A DNA stretch of 64,000 nt from CBDATA01 sp965215615 (GTDB lineage: Bacteria; Acidobacteriota; Vicinamibacteria; Marinacidobacterales; Marinacidobacteraceae), in the NCBI GenBank assembly GCA_965215615.1, contig OZ244068.1, forward strand, positions 248,001-312,000. The letters are read 5' to 3'. A model generated the notes under the pieces. That model searched no databases. It was given only the letters and a program-made list of their open reading frames with translations, and had not been told where the DNA came from. The translations under genes and the position numbers were made by a program. Below, in pieces: positions 42,005 through 51,150 of this stretch (the stretch's first letter is position 1; every line of letters begins with the position of its first letter).

Positions 42005-44139
42005 CGCTCTTCCTCGGGCTCGCGGGGGCAGCCGCCGCCCAGCACGAACATCCGCGCGAGGTGACCGCGACGCTCGTCGGCGAAACGCCGGTGGTGGACG
42101 GCATTCTCGACGAGCCGTTCTGGGAGGACGCGGCGGTCGCGAGCGATTTCACCCAGGCGGAGCCGGTGGAGGGCGCGCCGGCGACCCAGAAAACCCGGGT
42201 GCGGGTCGCCCTCACCGAGACCGCGCTGCTCTTCGGGGTCACCCTCGAAGACGACGACCCCCAAGCGATCGTGGCCCGGGAATACCGGCGCGACGCGGCG
42301 CTCGAATCCGACGACAACTTCATGGTCGTCCTCGATCCGTACCATGACCACCGGAGCGCGGTCTTCTTCTCGACGAACGCGGTGGGAACCCGCGAGGACG
42401 GGCTGATCCAGAACGAGGGCGCGAGCGTGAACCGGGAATGGGACGGAGTCTGGTCGGCCGGTGCCCGAAGGACCGAATCGGGCTGGAGCGCCGAGATCGT
42501 GATCCCCTTCGAAACGCTCCGCTTCCCCGCCGGTGCCGAGAACTTCGGGCTCAACTTCGGACGGGGAGTGGCGCGCACCCGGGAGGAGAGCTTCTGGGCA
42601 CCGATCAGCAACGACTGGGGCTTCAACGCCCGGTGGCGGGTCTCCGAATACGGGGTGCTCGAAGGGCTCGGCGCGGCGCGCCACGGCGGCCGCTTCAAGA
42701 TCAAGCCGGCGGGCATCTACGGGGTGACCGGCGAAGAGGAGGAGCGCGCGTCCTCCTTCGAAGGCGCTCTCGATGCCAAGGTGGCGCTCGGCTCCAACCT
42801 GAACCTCGACCTCACGGTGAACACCGATTTCGCCCAGGTAGAGGCGGACCAGCAGCAGGTGAATCTGACCCGGTTCGAGCTGTTCTTCCCCGAAAAGCGC
42901 GAGTTCTTCCTCGAAAACGCCGGGCTCTTCCAGGTCGGCGAGGCGTTCCGGCCGTTCGAGGAGCCCCAGAGCCTGCTGTTCTTCAGCCGTCGCATCGGCC
43001 TCTCGGAAGACGGGGACATCCTGCCGATCCTCGGCGGGGCCCGGATCAGCGGCAAGGTCGGGGCGACCGATGTCGGGGCTTTCCACATCCGCCAGCAGGA
43101 GGTGGCGGGAGGCCTGCCGGCGACCGGCTTTTCGGCGGTGCGGTTGCGCCGGGATGTCCTCGCCCGCAGTTCGGTCGGGGTTCTCGCCCTCGACCAGACC
43201 GAAGTCGGCGGTGAATCTCACCGGGTGGCGGCGGCAGATTTTTCCTGGGCGTGGAGCGACCTCTCGACCATCAGCGGCTTCGCGGCGAGGAGCAGCACGC
43301 CGGGGGCCGAGGGACGGGAGTCCGCCTGGTCGCTCGCGATGAGCTCCGGGACCGACCGCTGGCGGCTCGACACCGCGTATTCCGACATCGGGGAGGGGTT
43401 CGAGTCGCGCATGGGCTTCGTGCCCCGCACCGGCATCCGCAAAACCAAACTGGACGCGCTCTGGACTCCGCGGCCCGGCCGGTTCGGCATCCGCCAGATC
43501 TTCATGGGAGGGGGCTTCGTCCGGATCACCGAACCCGACGGGAACATCCAGTCGGAGGAAATGGGCTTCGGGCCCTACATCCTCTTCAACGACGGCAGCA
43601 ACATCTTCTTCAACCTCGGGCGCGAAACCGAAGGGCTCTCCGAGAGTTTCGAGCTGCGCGACGAAGTCGTGATCGAGGAGGGCAACTACGAGACCAACTC
43701 CTTTTTCATGATGGCGGCTTCCTCCGAGAGCAGGCCTTTCTCGGCCAACCTGTTCACCATCCGGCGCGGCTTCTTCGACGGGACGCTCCGCATTCTCTCT
43801 CCCGGAGTCTCGGTCCGACCGCACCCGCGCATCCGGCTCGGCGTGAACTACTCGAGAAGCGACATCGAGCTCCCGCAGCCGGGGGGCGACTTCACCACCA
43901 ACCTCGTGATCCTGCGCGGCCTCGTCGCCCTGTCGCCGGATGCCTTCCTCCGCGGACTCCTCCAGTGGAACGACGACGAGGGGGCCTTCTCCGGCAACGT
44001 GCAGCTCCGCTGGACCTACCGCCCCGGCAGCGACATCTTCCTCGTCTATAACGACCGCCGCCCCTTCGGAACCGGCAGCGATGTCGAAACCCGCCGCGAG
44101 CTGCTGGTGAAAGCGACCTGGTACTGGGTCCCGGGGTAG
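41971..44139 (+). CDS. DUF5916/CBM9-type outer-membrane beta-barrel protein
   Basis: 722 residues. Signal peptide (RVRAGGVALFLGLAGAAAA), then a carbohydrate-binding-family-9-like domain (PVVDGILDEPFWEDAAVASDFTQAEPVEGAPATQKTRVRVALTETALLFGVTLEDDDP), then a long region of alternating beta strands (LNLDLTVNTDFAQVEADQQQVNLTRFELFFPEKREFFLENAGLFQ) typical of DUF5916. Ends with aromatic WYWVPG, the usual barrel end. Function in the family is not settled; it may bind or pass glycans. ATG 41971 lies inside ccmB. Confidence 0.82.
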   Translation: MAGLRVRAGGVALFLGLAGAAAAQHEHPREVTATLVGETPVVDGILDEPFWEDAAVASDFTQAEPVEGAPATQKTRVRVALTETALLFGVTLEDDDPQAIVAREYRRDAALESDDNFMVVLDPYHDHRSAVFFSTNAVGTREDGLIQNEGASVNREWDGVWSAGARRTESGWSAEIVIPFETLRFPAGAENFGLNFGRGVARTREESFWAPISNDWGFNARWRVSEYGVLEGLGAARHGGRFKIKPAGIYGVTGEEEERASSFEGALDAKVALGSNLNLDLTVNTDFAQVEADQQQVNLTRFELFFPEKREFFLENAGLFQVGEAFRPFEEPQSLLFFSRRIGLSEDGDILPILGGARISGKVGATDVGAFHIRQQEVAGGLPATGFSAVRLRRDVLARSSVGVLALDQTEVGGESHRVAAADFSWAWSDLSTISGFAARSSTPGAEGRESAWSLAMSSGTDRWRLDTAYSDIGEGFESRMGFVPRTGIRKTKLDALWTPRPGRFGIRQIFMGGGFVRITEPDGNIQSEEMGFGPYILFNDGSNIFFNLGRETEGLSESFELRDEVVIEEGNYETNSFFMMAASSESRPFSANLFTIRRGFFDGTLRILSPGVSVRPHPRIRLGVNYSRSDIELPQPGGDFTTNLVILRGLVALSPDAFLRGLLQWNDDEGAFSGNVQLRWTYRPGSDIFLVYNDRRPFGTGSDVETRRELLVKATWYWVPG

Positions 44140-44154
44140 CCGGGGAGGACTGGC

Positions 44155-44178
44155 ACCTTGTCAGATCATTTGACAGGT
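44155..44178. promoter_or_regulatory. Imperfect inverted repeat with TTGACA, possible operator-promoter of the toxin-antitoxin pair
   Basis: ACCTTGTCA and TGACAGGT form an inverted repeat (one extra T in the left arm). TTGACA at 44170-44175 is a full -35 hexamer, but no good -10 follows at 17 bases. MqsA-type antitoxins bind AACCT/AGGTT half-sites, and the outer ACCT/AGGT bases here agree with that. It lies 44 bases ahead of the first gene. Confidence 0.35.
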
Positions 44179-44221
44179 CGGACGAACTTGCAAGACCTCG
44201 TTCAGGCTTTTGTGCTACCAT

Positions 44222-44584
44222 ATGATGTCTAAACCGAAGGTGCCCCTCGATGAGGACATCCGACGCGAAATCGTCGCGCTCGCCCGTCGCAAGCACGCAC
44301 GCGCAATCCCCAAGGAACTGGATCGCCCCACGAATTGGCAACCCAACGAAGTGATCAACCCCGAATCCGGAATGCCGTTTTCTCGCGAGGGCGCATGGCA
44401 TTTCATCGCGCGCTGCGCGGAGGAAGGGCACGAGATCGAAACGGTTCCGCTTCGCAAACCGGAAGGCAAGACGGCCTACGTCATGAAGATCCAGCTTCAA
44501 CCGAGCCGGCCGCGGCTCTATGTGAAGGTGGAGGTGCAGTCCGGCCGGATTCTGGGTCGCAGCTTCCACGAGTCCCGCTATTGA
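44222..44584 (+). CDS. Putative toxin paired with an MqsA-type antitoxin
   Basis: 120 residues. Compact basic protein: VPLDEDIRREIVALARRKHARAIPKELDRP, then NPESGMPFSREGAWHFIARCAEEGHEIETVPLRKPEGKTAYVMKI and LYVKVEVQSGRILGRSFHESRY, the beta-sheet end reminiscent of RelE/MqsR folds. It is not clearly homologous with MqsR in sequence. I assign toxin by position immediately upstream of an MqsA/HTH gene, as such pairs are common. Two adjacent ATGs (44222, 44225), no ribosome site. Confidence 0.6.
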   Translation: MMSKPKVPLDEDIRREIVALARRKHARAIPKELDRPTNWQPNEVINPESGMPFSREGAWHFIARCAEEGHEIETVPLRKPEGKTAYVMKIQLQPSRPRLYVKVEVQSGRILGRSFHESRY

Positions 44585-44594
44585 AGGAAAAACC

Positions 44595-45119
44595 ATGAAC
44601 ATGAAGAACAACCAGGCCAAGCGGCCCGAAACCTGCTTCGAGTGCGACGCTCCGGTCCACACCGAATGGCATCACCACACGTTCCCTTACGGAGTGGATG
44701 ACTCGGCGGTCGAGCTGACCGCGCACGTTCCGGTCGAGGTCTGCCAGAAGTGCGGCTTCGCTTCGCTGGGCTACAGGGCCGAGGAATTGATGCACGAGGC
44801 GGTGTGCGCGCACCACGGCGTGCTCACCCCACGGGAAATCCGTGCGATCCGAAAGCGTCACCGACTGAGTCGTGCGGCGTTCGCCGAATTCACCGGCCTC
44901 GGCGAGGCTACCCTGCATCGCTGGGAGAACGGAATCCTGATCCAGAACCGGGCCAACGACAATTTCCTGCGTCTGCTCGCACGGGGAGACAACATGCTGA
45001 CTCTTCGCCGATCGGGAACAGGTACCGAAACCCCGTGGCAACCGCAATTCCGGGAGCTGGTTCCGGAGAGCGAGGTTCGGAAACACCAGGCCGCCTACCA
45101 ACTCCGCGTGGCCGCCTGA
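44595..45119 (+). CDS. MqsA/YgiT-type zinc-finger and HTH antitoxin
   Basis: 174 residues. N-terminal zinc site C14xxC17 (PETCFECDAP) and C50xxC53 (EVCQKCG); C-terminal HTH from about residue 80 (LTPREIRAIRKRHRLSRAAFAEFTGLGEATLHRWENGILIQN). This two-domain plan is that of MqsA antitoxins, which bind the toxin and repress the operon. AAGGA ribosome site ahead of ATG 44595. Ten bases before the KGGVGR ATPase gene. Confidence 0.85.
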   Translation: MNMKNNQAKRPETCFECDAPVHTEWHHHTFPYGVDDSAVELTAHVPVEVCQKCGFASLGYRAEELMHEAVCAHHGVLTPREIRAIRKRHRLSRAAFAEFTGLGEATLHRWENGILIQNRANDNFLRLLARGDNMLTLRRSGTGTETPWQPQFRELVPESEVRKHQAAYQLRVAA

Positions 45120-45129
45120 CGAGGGGACC

Positions 45130-46932
45130 GTGTACACGACCACCTTTTACTCCTTCAAGGGCGGGGTCGGGCGTACGATGGCGCTGGTCAACACGGCTGT
45201 GGACCTCGCGAACCGGGGCCGTCGGGTCGTCGCGGTGGATTTCGACCTCGAAGCGCCCGGGCTCGATTCCTTCACCCTTCTCCGCCCCTCGAAACCGGGT
45301 CCTGGGCTCATCGATTTCGTCCACCAGTTCCGCGAAACCGGACAGTCCCCGGATGTCGCGGACTTCGTCTATCGGGCCTCGGGAATCGGCAAGGACGGCG
45401 GGGAGCTCTGGGTCATGCCCGCCGGAACGGGCCGGGACGACTACGGAGTACGTTTTCGCGATCTGGACTGGGCAGAGCTGTACGACCGCTACGACGGGTA
45501 CCTGCTGTTCGAGGATCTGAAGGCTCAGTGGGAAAAAAGCCTAAAAGCGGACTGGGTTTTCGTGGATTCACGAACGGGACACACCGACACCGGAGGAATC
45601 TGCACTCGCCAGCTTCCCGACGCAGTCGTGATCGTCTTCTTTCCGAACGAGCAGAACCTCCGCGGGCTGACCGGTGTCGTGCGCGACATTCGCGCAGAAG
45701 CCGAAACCGGTCGGAAGAAGCGGATCGAGCTTCACTTCGTCATGTCCAACGTGCCGGACCTCGACGACGAAGATCAGATCCTCCAGGAGCAGATCGAGTC
45801 GTTCCGGAAAGAGCTGAACATGGAGCGCCCCCCGGTCATCGTGCACCGCTACGACAGCCTCGCGCTCCTCAATCAATCCGTCTTCATCCAGGATCGGCCA
45901 CGCAGCCGGCTGACGCGCGAATACAAAGAGATCGTGCGCAAGGTGACCTCGGGCAATCTCGACGATCGTGATGGCGCGTTGATGTACTTGAGGGAATCGG
46001 GAAGGCGACCAAGGCAGGCACACCGGGCACGCTTGGAGTCCTTTTTGGAGCGTGAGAGAAAGCTCGACCGAATCAAAGCGAAACATGCCGGTGACGAGGA
46101 GGTTCTCTTCGAACTCGGACAGGTGTATGAATCGCTTGGAGAGGAAGAGGAAGCAGCGCGCTTCTATGAGCAAGCCATCCAGGCAGGCTCCACGGAGCCG
46201 GAAGCATTGCTTTTCCGAAGCCGGATGCGAGCCAAATCGGGAGATACGGATGGAGCCACCGAAGATGCCATGAAAGTGCTCGCCCGCGACGACCTCGACC
46301 GGAGATCGTTGGTGGACGCGATTCGAATTGCCAGAGGGTCGATGGACTCACTCACGGACTCCCGGGCAGTAAAGTCGCTCGGCGCGAACGATCGCACATG
46401 GATTGGCACTCTGCTCGTTTTGCAGGGTTCATACGAACCGGGAGCTGCGATACTCGAGTCGCTCGGCGCGAGCGATCGGCGCGGGGATGCGCGGCATTCT
46501 TTGGGCATTGCATACATGGCGCTCGGGAGATTCGAGGACGCGGCAGAGGTATTCATCGGTGGGAATGCCGAGCCATCGATCCAGGACATGTTCAACCACG
46601 CCATGGCCCGATGGGGCGCAACTCTGGAGCCGGAACGCGACCGATTCCGACGCGTTCTTGAAATGGCGCACGAGAGCGATTGGGAAGGGCCCACTTTCTC
46701 TCAGTGCCTCGCAGTGGCGCACTGGGCCTGTGGAAACCTTGAGGTGGCCAGCGAGCACCTCGAAGACGCGCTGCAGGGTCTGGAAGGTATCCAGAGACCC
46801 TTGCTCTTCAGTTACTGGCGATACCGGAAAGTGCGGAGAAACGAGTTCCGGGAGGATCTCCAGGAACTCCACGCGCTCATCGAAGGCGAACCTTCGGTGC
46901 GACCGCATTTCATCCGTTCGCCGGATTCGTGA
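45130..46932 (+). CDS. KGGVGR-variant ParA/MinD-like ATPase with C-terminal TPR-like repeats
   Basis: 600 residues. The deviant Walker A FKGGVGRTMALVNTA (residues 9-23) has Arg15 where ParA has Lys; VVAVDFDLEAPGLD and DWVFVDSRTGHTDTGG supply the other ATP motifs. The C-terminal half from about 330 has helical TPR-like repeats (EEVLFELGQVYESLGEEEEAARFYEQAIQAGSTEPEALLFRSRMRAKSGDTDGA). Such KGGVGR ATPases occur in bacterial conflict and peptide-modification loci. Start GTG 45130, ten bases after the antitoxin, suggests one transcript. The 3' part has less strict GC-rich codon use, a hint of transfer. Confidence 0.8.
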   Translation: MYTTTFYSFKGGVGRTMALVNTAVDLANRGRRVVAVDFDLEAPGLDSFTLLRPSKPGPGLIDFVHQFRETGQSPDVADFVYRASGIGKDGGELWVMPAGTGRDDYGVRFRDLDWAELYDRYDGYLLFEDLKAQWEKSLKADWVFVDSRTGHTDTGGICTRQLPDAVVIVFFPNEQNLRGLTGVVRDIRAEAETGRKKRIELHFVMSNVPDLDDEDQILQEQIESFRKELNMERPPVIVHRYDSLALLNQSVFIQDRPRSRLTREYKEIVRKVTSGNLDDRDGALMYLRESGRRPRQAHRARLESFLERERKLDRIKAKHAGDEEVLFELGQVYESLGEEEEAARFYEQAIQAGSTEPEALLFRSRMRAKSGDTDGATEDAMKVLARDDLDRRSLVDAIRIARGSMDSLTDSRAVKSLGANDRTWIGTLLVLQGSYEPGAAILESLGASDRRGDARHSLGIAYMALGRFEDAAEVFIGGNAEPSIQDMFNHAMARWGATLEPERDRFRRVLEMAHESDWEGPTFSQCLAVAHWACGNLEVASEHLEDALQGLEGIQRPLLFSYWRYRKVRRNEFREDLQELHALIEGEPSVRPHFIRSPDS

Positions 46933-46985
46933 ACCATCCCACGCGCGCTCGATAGTCGGGCTGTAGAGTCGGAGAAGCGGCCTCG

Positions 46986-48236
46986 CTACGCGCCCGGGGC
47001 GCGTCCGTTGCGGAGCGTGAGGGAAAAGATGCCGTGCTCTACCCCGATTTCAGGCGACGGGAGGTTCTGTTCGCGCATCTCATCGAACATCCGGGGGATC
47101 CCTTCGCCCTCGTCCCGCATGTAGGCAGCTGCGACCAGCGCCTGCACCAGCAGCGGATTCCGGCTGACATGCATCGCCTCACCGGAACGGAGCGCGGCTT
47201 CGGAGGCCGGTGCCACCAATCCGCCGGGACTCGTCACTTCCAGTCGATCGTCGTAGAGCCAGACCTCGATCTCGCGTCCCGCGATCTCGTAGTCCCGATG
47301 GGCCACGGCGTTGACGATCGCCTCCTTCCACGCGAACTCCGGGTACTCGCTCTCGTCTTCGAAAATCCCCCCGTTGAGCACTTCGCGCCTTCTCACTTGT
47401 CCTTGCCCAACCAGAAAAGCTTCATCAAGCGCCCGGGCGATCGGAGGCTCGATGTTCGCAATCTGGGTCACGTTTCGATGGCGGCCGTGCTTGCGAACGA
47501 TTCCCGAGACACGGAAGAACCGAATCCCGGCCCGGGGGTGCCAGCGGAATTGGGACCGTCGCCCGAAGAGCAGGAGGGCCGCCTGGGTCAGCACCCAACC
47601 CCGCGCGCTCGCCTCGATCAGGTGGAAGTGTCGGAGCGCTTCCTCGGGAGGACGTCTGCCGACGGGGGTGCGCTCGAAGAAATCCCGGACCGCTTCCTGA
47701 TCCAGTGATTCGAGACCGGCTTCGAGGTGGAAGCGGCTCTCGTATCCGACCCGACGGTATGCCTGTTTGCGATCGTTGATTACGTCCTGAGGTTCCCGGA
47801 TCACCGTCGCGCCCAGGCGGTAGGGGAATCCATTGCCCTCCACCATGACGGCGACCGGGGACATCAGAACGCGGAAAACGAGCACCTCGAAGCCTCCAAC
47901 TCTCACCCGATCGGTCTCGCAGGGTGCCTGCTCGCGGAGCCGCTGCTTCGGGGTCGAGAGCAGACCTTCGACAACCGTCTCCGGGTACCCGTGCCCGGAA
48001 GGCGTTCCGTCGTCCTCGATGCCGACGAGCAGGGTGCCGCCGTCGGAGTTGGTGAATGCGGCTACGACTTCGGCGATCTTGTCGCGGAGCGCCCGCCGGC
48101 CGAGCGGCTTCGGTTTTTCGCCGCCTCGATCCCAACAGGACTTGAACTCGAGAAACTGCCCTTCACCGCGCTCGATCAACGAGAGCAACTCCGCCTCGCT
48201 GTAGATCGCTCCGTTTCCGGTTTGGTCCTGAGCCAT
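46986..48236 (-). CDS. AlbA_2/RecG-like DNA-binding ATPase (Schlafen-type AlbA)
   Basis: 416 residues from ATG 48236. QFLEFKSCWDRGG and AEVVAAFTNSDGGTLLVGIEDDGTPSG are the AlbA_2 domain signature; the C-terminal HATPase-like module reads WKEAIVNAVAHRDYEIAGREIEVWLYDDRLEVTSPGG and AAYMRDEGEGIPRMFDEM. Proteins of this plan are called putative transcriptional regulators or RecG-like helicases and are frequent in defence islands. Convergent with the KGGVGR gene. Confidence 0.82.
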   Translation of the reverse strand: MAQDQTGNGAIYSEAELLSLIERGEGQFLEFKSCWDRGGEKPKPLGRRALRDKIAEVVAAFTNSDGGTLLVGIEDDGTPSGHGYPETVVEGLLSTPKQRLREQAPCETDRVRVGGFEVLVFRVLMSPVAVMVEGNGFPYRLGATVIREPQDVINDRKQAYRRVGYESRFHLEAGLESLDQEAVRDFFERTPVGRRPPEEALRHFHLIEASARGWVLTQAALLLFGRRSQFRWHPRAGIRFFRVSGIVRKHGRHRNVTQIANIEPPIARALDEAFLVGQGQVRRREVLNGGIFEDESEYPEFAWKEAIVNAVAHRDYEIAGREIEVWLYDDRLEVTSPGGLVAPASEAALRSGEAMHVSRNPLLVQALVAAAYMRDEGEGIPRMFDEMREQNLPSPEIGVEHGIFSLTLRNGRAPGA

Positions 48237-48409
48237 GGCGGCACTCCTGCGGGGGCAGCGCGGCACACGCCCACGCTGCCGGGATCGTACCGTTGCAGTG
48301 ATGCGTGACCGCTTCCGCGCTGCGCCACCGTACGCCCGAAGAAGACGGGCGGTACGTGCTGCCCCCGGCTGATAGCATGGCCAGCCTGATACCAGGGGGG
48401 AGGAAACCC

Positions 48410-49576
48410 ATGCCGAATGAGACAACGCGTCGCGAAGTGCTGAAGGGCGGAGCCGCGCTCGCCGGACTCTCCGCCGTCGGCATCCCGGCGTGGGCGTTTC
48501 CGCCGCTCGCCCAGGGGGAGGAGCTCGTCGAGTTCACCGACCTGCCGGAGAGCATCCCGCTCGCGCCGACGCCGGACCGGCGCATCATCGATGTCCGGAA
48601 GATCGGGGGATCGCTCACGCCCGCCGACCAGTGGTTCACCACCCAGCACTACGGCCACCCGGACGTGAATCCGGACACCTACCGGCTGAAGGTGTCCGGC
48701 ATGGTGGACGAGGCTCTCGATCTCTCGCTCGCCGATCTCCGGGCGATGCCCGGCCGCGAGCTCACGTTCGGGTTCGAGTGCTCGGGGAACCGGGGTCCGC
48801 TGAACGGGCTTTCGAGCAACGGACGCTGGGCCGGTGTCCCGCTGCGGGCGGTGCTCGAACGGGCGGGCCTCATGGACCGCGCCCGCGAGATCGTCTTCTT
48901 CGGAGCCGATCGCGGGGAGGAGGAAGTGGAGTTCCGGGGCCGGACCTTCCCGGTGGAGCAGCAGTACGGCCGCAGCCTGCCGCGGGACATCGCGCTCTCG
49001 GATGAGCCGCTCCTGGCCTACGATCTGAACGGTGAACCGCTCACGACGCACCAGGGCCGGCCGCTCCGGCTGCTGGTCCCCGGCTGGTACGGCGCGCCAA
49101 ACGTGAAGTGGCTCTCGGAGATCCACGTCCAGGAAGATCCCTATCTCGGCAAGTACCAGGCGCGCTGGTACCGCACCCTGAAGGGAGAAATGAGGAACGG
49201 CGAGATGAAGTGGGTCGAGACCGCGATCACGAAGATGCGGCTCAAGTCGTTCGTCGCCCGGGTGACGAAGGTCGGTGACGGCCACCACCGCATCTTCGGA
49301 GTGATCCTCCACGACGGCACTCCCGTCGAGTCGGTGGAAGTCCGGGTGGACGACGGCCCGTGGGAGGCTGCGACTCTCGATCCGGCCATGACCGAGACGT
49401 ACTCGTGGAAGTTCTTCACCCACGACTGGCGCGGGGCGACTCCGGGGGAGCACACCGTCACCTCGCGCGCCACCGACGCGAACGGCTACCGGCAGCCGAC
49501 CAGCGAAGAACTCGAGGTCAAGCAGACCTTCCTGGAGCAGAACAACCAGCACCCGCGGACGCTGATGATCGTCTGA
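48410..49576 (+). CDS. Tat-exported molybdopterin oxidoreductase, sulfite oxidase family
   Basis: 388 residues. Tat signal TTRREVLKGGAALAGLSAVGIPAWA; the Mo-cofactor ligand is Cys124 in ELTFGFECSGNRGPLNGLSSNGRWAGVPLRAVLE; the dimerisation domain (VRVDDGPWEAATLDPAMTETYSWKFFTHDWRGATPGEHTV) follows. Matches SorA/SuOx family. Oxidises sulfite or a related substrate in the periplasm. ATG 48410 follows GGGGGGAGG. Confidence 0.88.
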   Translation: MPNETTRREVLKGGAALAGLSAVGIPAWAFPPLAQGEELVEFTDLPESIPLAPTPDRRIIDVRKIGGSLTPADQWFTTQHYGHPDVNPDTYRLKVSGMVDEALDLSLADLRAMPGRELTFGFECSGNRGPLNGLSSNGRWAGVPLRAVLERAGLMDRAREIVFFGADRGEEEVEFRGRTFPVEQQYGRSLPRDIALSDEPLLAYDLNGEPLTTHQGRPLRLLVPGWYGAPNVKWLSEIHVQEDPYLGKYQARWYRTLKGEMRNGEMKWVETAITKMRLKSFVARVTKVGDGHHRIFGVILHDGTPVESVEVRVDDGPWEAATLDPAMTETYSWKFFTHDWRGATPGEHTVTSRATDANGYRQPTSEELEVKQTFLEQNNQHPRTLMIV

Positions 49577-49590
49577 CGGAACGACACATC

Positions 49591-50025
49591 GTGCCGTCGC
49601 ATCCGCGGGCGCTCGCCGCCTTCGTCGCGCGGGTGGTTCTCGGCCTGATGTTCTTCATGGCGGGCTGGTGGAAGGTGTTCGACCTCGGGCCCCTGGATCA
49701 TGCGGAGTCCCTGTTCGTCGAGCCCTATGCGGACACCTGGCTTCCGGCGTGGGCGCTATGGGCAGCCGGTTCGACGATACCGCTCGTGGAGCTCTTCGGT
49801 GGCGGCCTGATGTTGGTGGGCCTGTTTCGGTGGGCGAGCGCCCTCGCGCTCGGCGGGGTGCTCATCCTCGTGACCTTCGGGCATCTGCTCGCCGACCCGC
49901 TCTTCGCTTTCGATGCGCACGTGGTCCCGCGCACCGTGCTACTGGTTCTGGCGCTCGCGCTTCACGACGAGGATGCCTGGAGCGTGGATGCCTTCTTCGG
50001 CCGCCGCCCGTCCGGAACGGGCTGA
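49591..50025 (+). CDS. DoxX-family membrane protein
   Basis: 144 residues with four spans (FVARVVLGLMFFMAGWWKVFDL, STIPLVELFGGGLMLVGLF, ALALGGVLILVTFGHLLA, VVPRTVLLVLALAL). DoxX proteins are small subunits of quinone or thiosulfate oxidoreductases. Its place between a sulfite oxidase-like protein and a Cys-rich Tat protein fits sulfur or thiol redox. GTG start at 49591. Confidence 0.8.
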   Translation: MPSHPRALAAFVARVVLGLMFFMAGWWKVFDLGPLDHAESLFVEPYADTWLPAWALWAAGSTIPLVELFGGGLMLVGLFRWASALALGGVLILVTFGHLLADPLFAFDAHVVPRTVLLVLALALHDEDAWSVDAFFGRRPSGTG

Positions 50026-50043
50026 CTACGGTACGCTTTTCCG

Positions 50044-50481
50044 ATGCGTCGCAGGGAGTTCCTCGCCGGGGTCGCGTCTTTGGTCGGTGCCGCTGGCATT
50101 GCCCAGGACCGCGAAATCACCGTGACCGGGCGCGCCGTGTGTCTCGATGGAGACACCGTGACCGACGTGAGCGCATGCGAAATCGGTGATGCCTTCGCCA
50201 TCCAGACGGAAGACGGTGTCCTGCACCGGCTCGATCCCGCCGACATCCGGGTCGAAATCCTGACCGACGAACGGGTGAATCGGCATCCGCTCGAAGTGGA
50301 GCTCTGGATCGAAGAGGGCCTCGGCAAGATCATCCACCTGCACACGATCCAGAACGGCGAGGCCATCGAGCCCTACTACTTCTGCTTCACCTGCAACATC
50401 ACCTCGCATCTCCCCGGCCCCTGCTGGTGCTGTCAGCAGGATTTCGAGTTCAAGGAGCGCCCCGCCAGGACCGGAACCTGA
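50044..50481 (+). CDS. Tat-exported cysteine-rich protein of unknown function
   Basis: 145 residues. MRRREFLAGVASLVGAAGIAQ is a Tat signal. The mature part carries AVCLDG, SACEIG and a C-terminal cluster YYFCFTCNITSHLPGPCWCCQQDF, with five cysteines and one histidine, likely a metal site or disulfides. No family recognised. It follows the DoxX gene by 18 bases and may be its partner. Confidence 0.65.
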   Translation: MRRREFLAGVASLVGAAGIAQDREITVTGRAVCLDGDTVTDVSACEIGDAFAIQTEDGVLHRLDPADIRVEILTDERVNRHPLEVELWIEEGLGKIIHLHTIQNGEAIEPYYFCFTCNITSHLPGPCWCCQQDFEFKERPARTGT

Positions 50482-50514
50482 CTCGGCGGCTCCGCGGTAG
50501 CATCGGCGACACTC

Positions 50515-50877
50515 GTGGAGAAAAACCGGAAAAAGTCTTTAGGTGCGTACTACACACCTCCGGCGGTAGCGGCTGCGCTCGTCCATTGGGCGGTCCGCGA
50601 TTCCGGGGATCGTCTTCTGGACCCGGCGTGTGGCGACGGGCGCTTCCTTGCGCTTCATCCGGGCAGCACCGGAGTGGACTGTGACGAAGCAGCGGTCATG
50701 GCCGCTACCAGCGCCGCACCGGAAAGCGCGGTCCATGCCGCGAATTTCTTCGACTGGGCTCTCGAAACGAACGAGCGGTTCGAAGCAGTCGGAGACTGTA
50801 CGAACCTTCACATCGCCTATCTACGGGTTCTTTCATGTCCTGCGAGGGAATCGGGAGGGCCCTCGCCAGGAGGATGA
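50515..50877 (+). CDS. Truncated N6-adenine DNA methylase
   Basis: 120 codons. KSLGAYYTPPAVAAALVHWAVRDSGDRLLDPACGDGRFLA is the SAM-binding motif I region of type I/IIG methylases, followed by GVDCDEAAVMAATS and NFFDWALETNERFEAV. The catalytic NPPF/Y that should follow is absent; the frame ends in unrelated residues. Start GTG 50515. I read it as a remnant of a restriction-modification gene cut by deletion. Confidence 0.7.
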   Translation: MEKNRKKSLGAYYTPPAVAAALVHWAVRDSGDRLLDPACGDGRFLALHPGSTGVDCDEAAVMAATSAAPESAVHAANFFDWALETNERFEAVGDCTNLHIAYLRVLSCPARESGGPSPGG

Positions 50878-51150
50878 AGCGGGCGTGGTTCGATCCGATC
50901 CGGATGGCAACGTCGCATCCAACGACATCGCGATTCGCCGGGACGGCACCATCTCGGAAGCGATTCACCGGTACCACGATGTACTCCTGGGCCTCGAAGG
51001 ACGGCGCGGCATCCGGGACGACATAACCCGTTACGAATCCGTTGCGTTGGCCTTCGTCCATCCACGCCCGCCGGCGATTGCGACTGAGTGGCCGCCGGAA
51101 AGCAGTCCCCTGCGCTTCGAACGCGCCTTCGCCTCCCTCTACCGGGCCTA

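Noticed and set aside
46988..47004. ACGCGCCC-G-GGGCGCGT palindrome as terminator
   Set aside because: A one-base centre cannot form a hairpin loop and it lies inside the last codons of the AlbA_2 gene.
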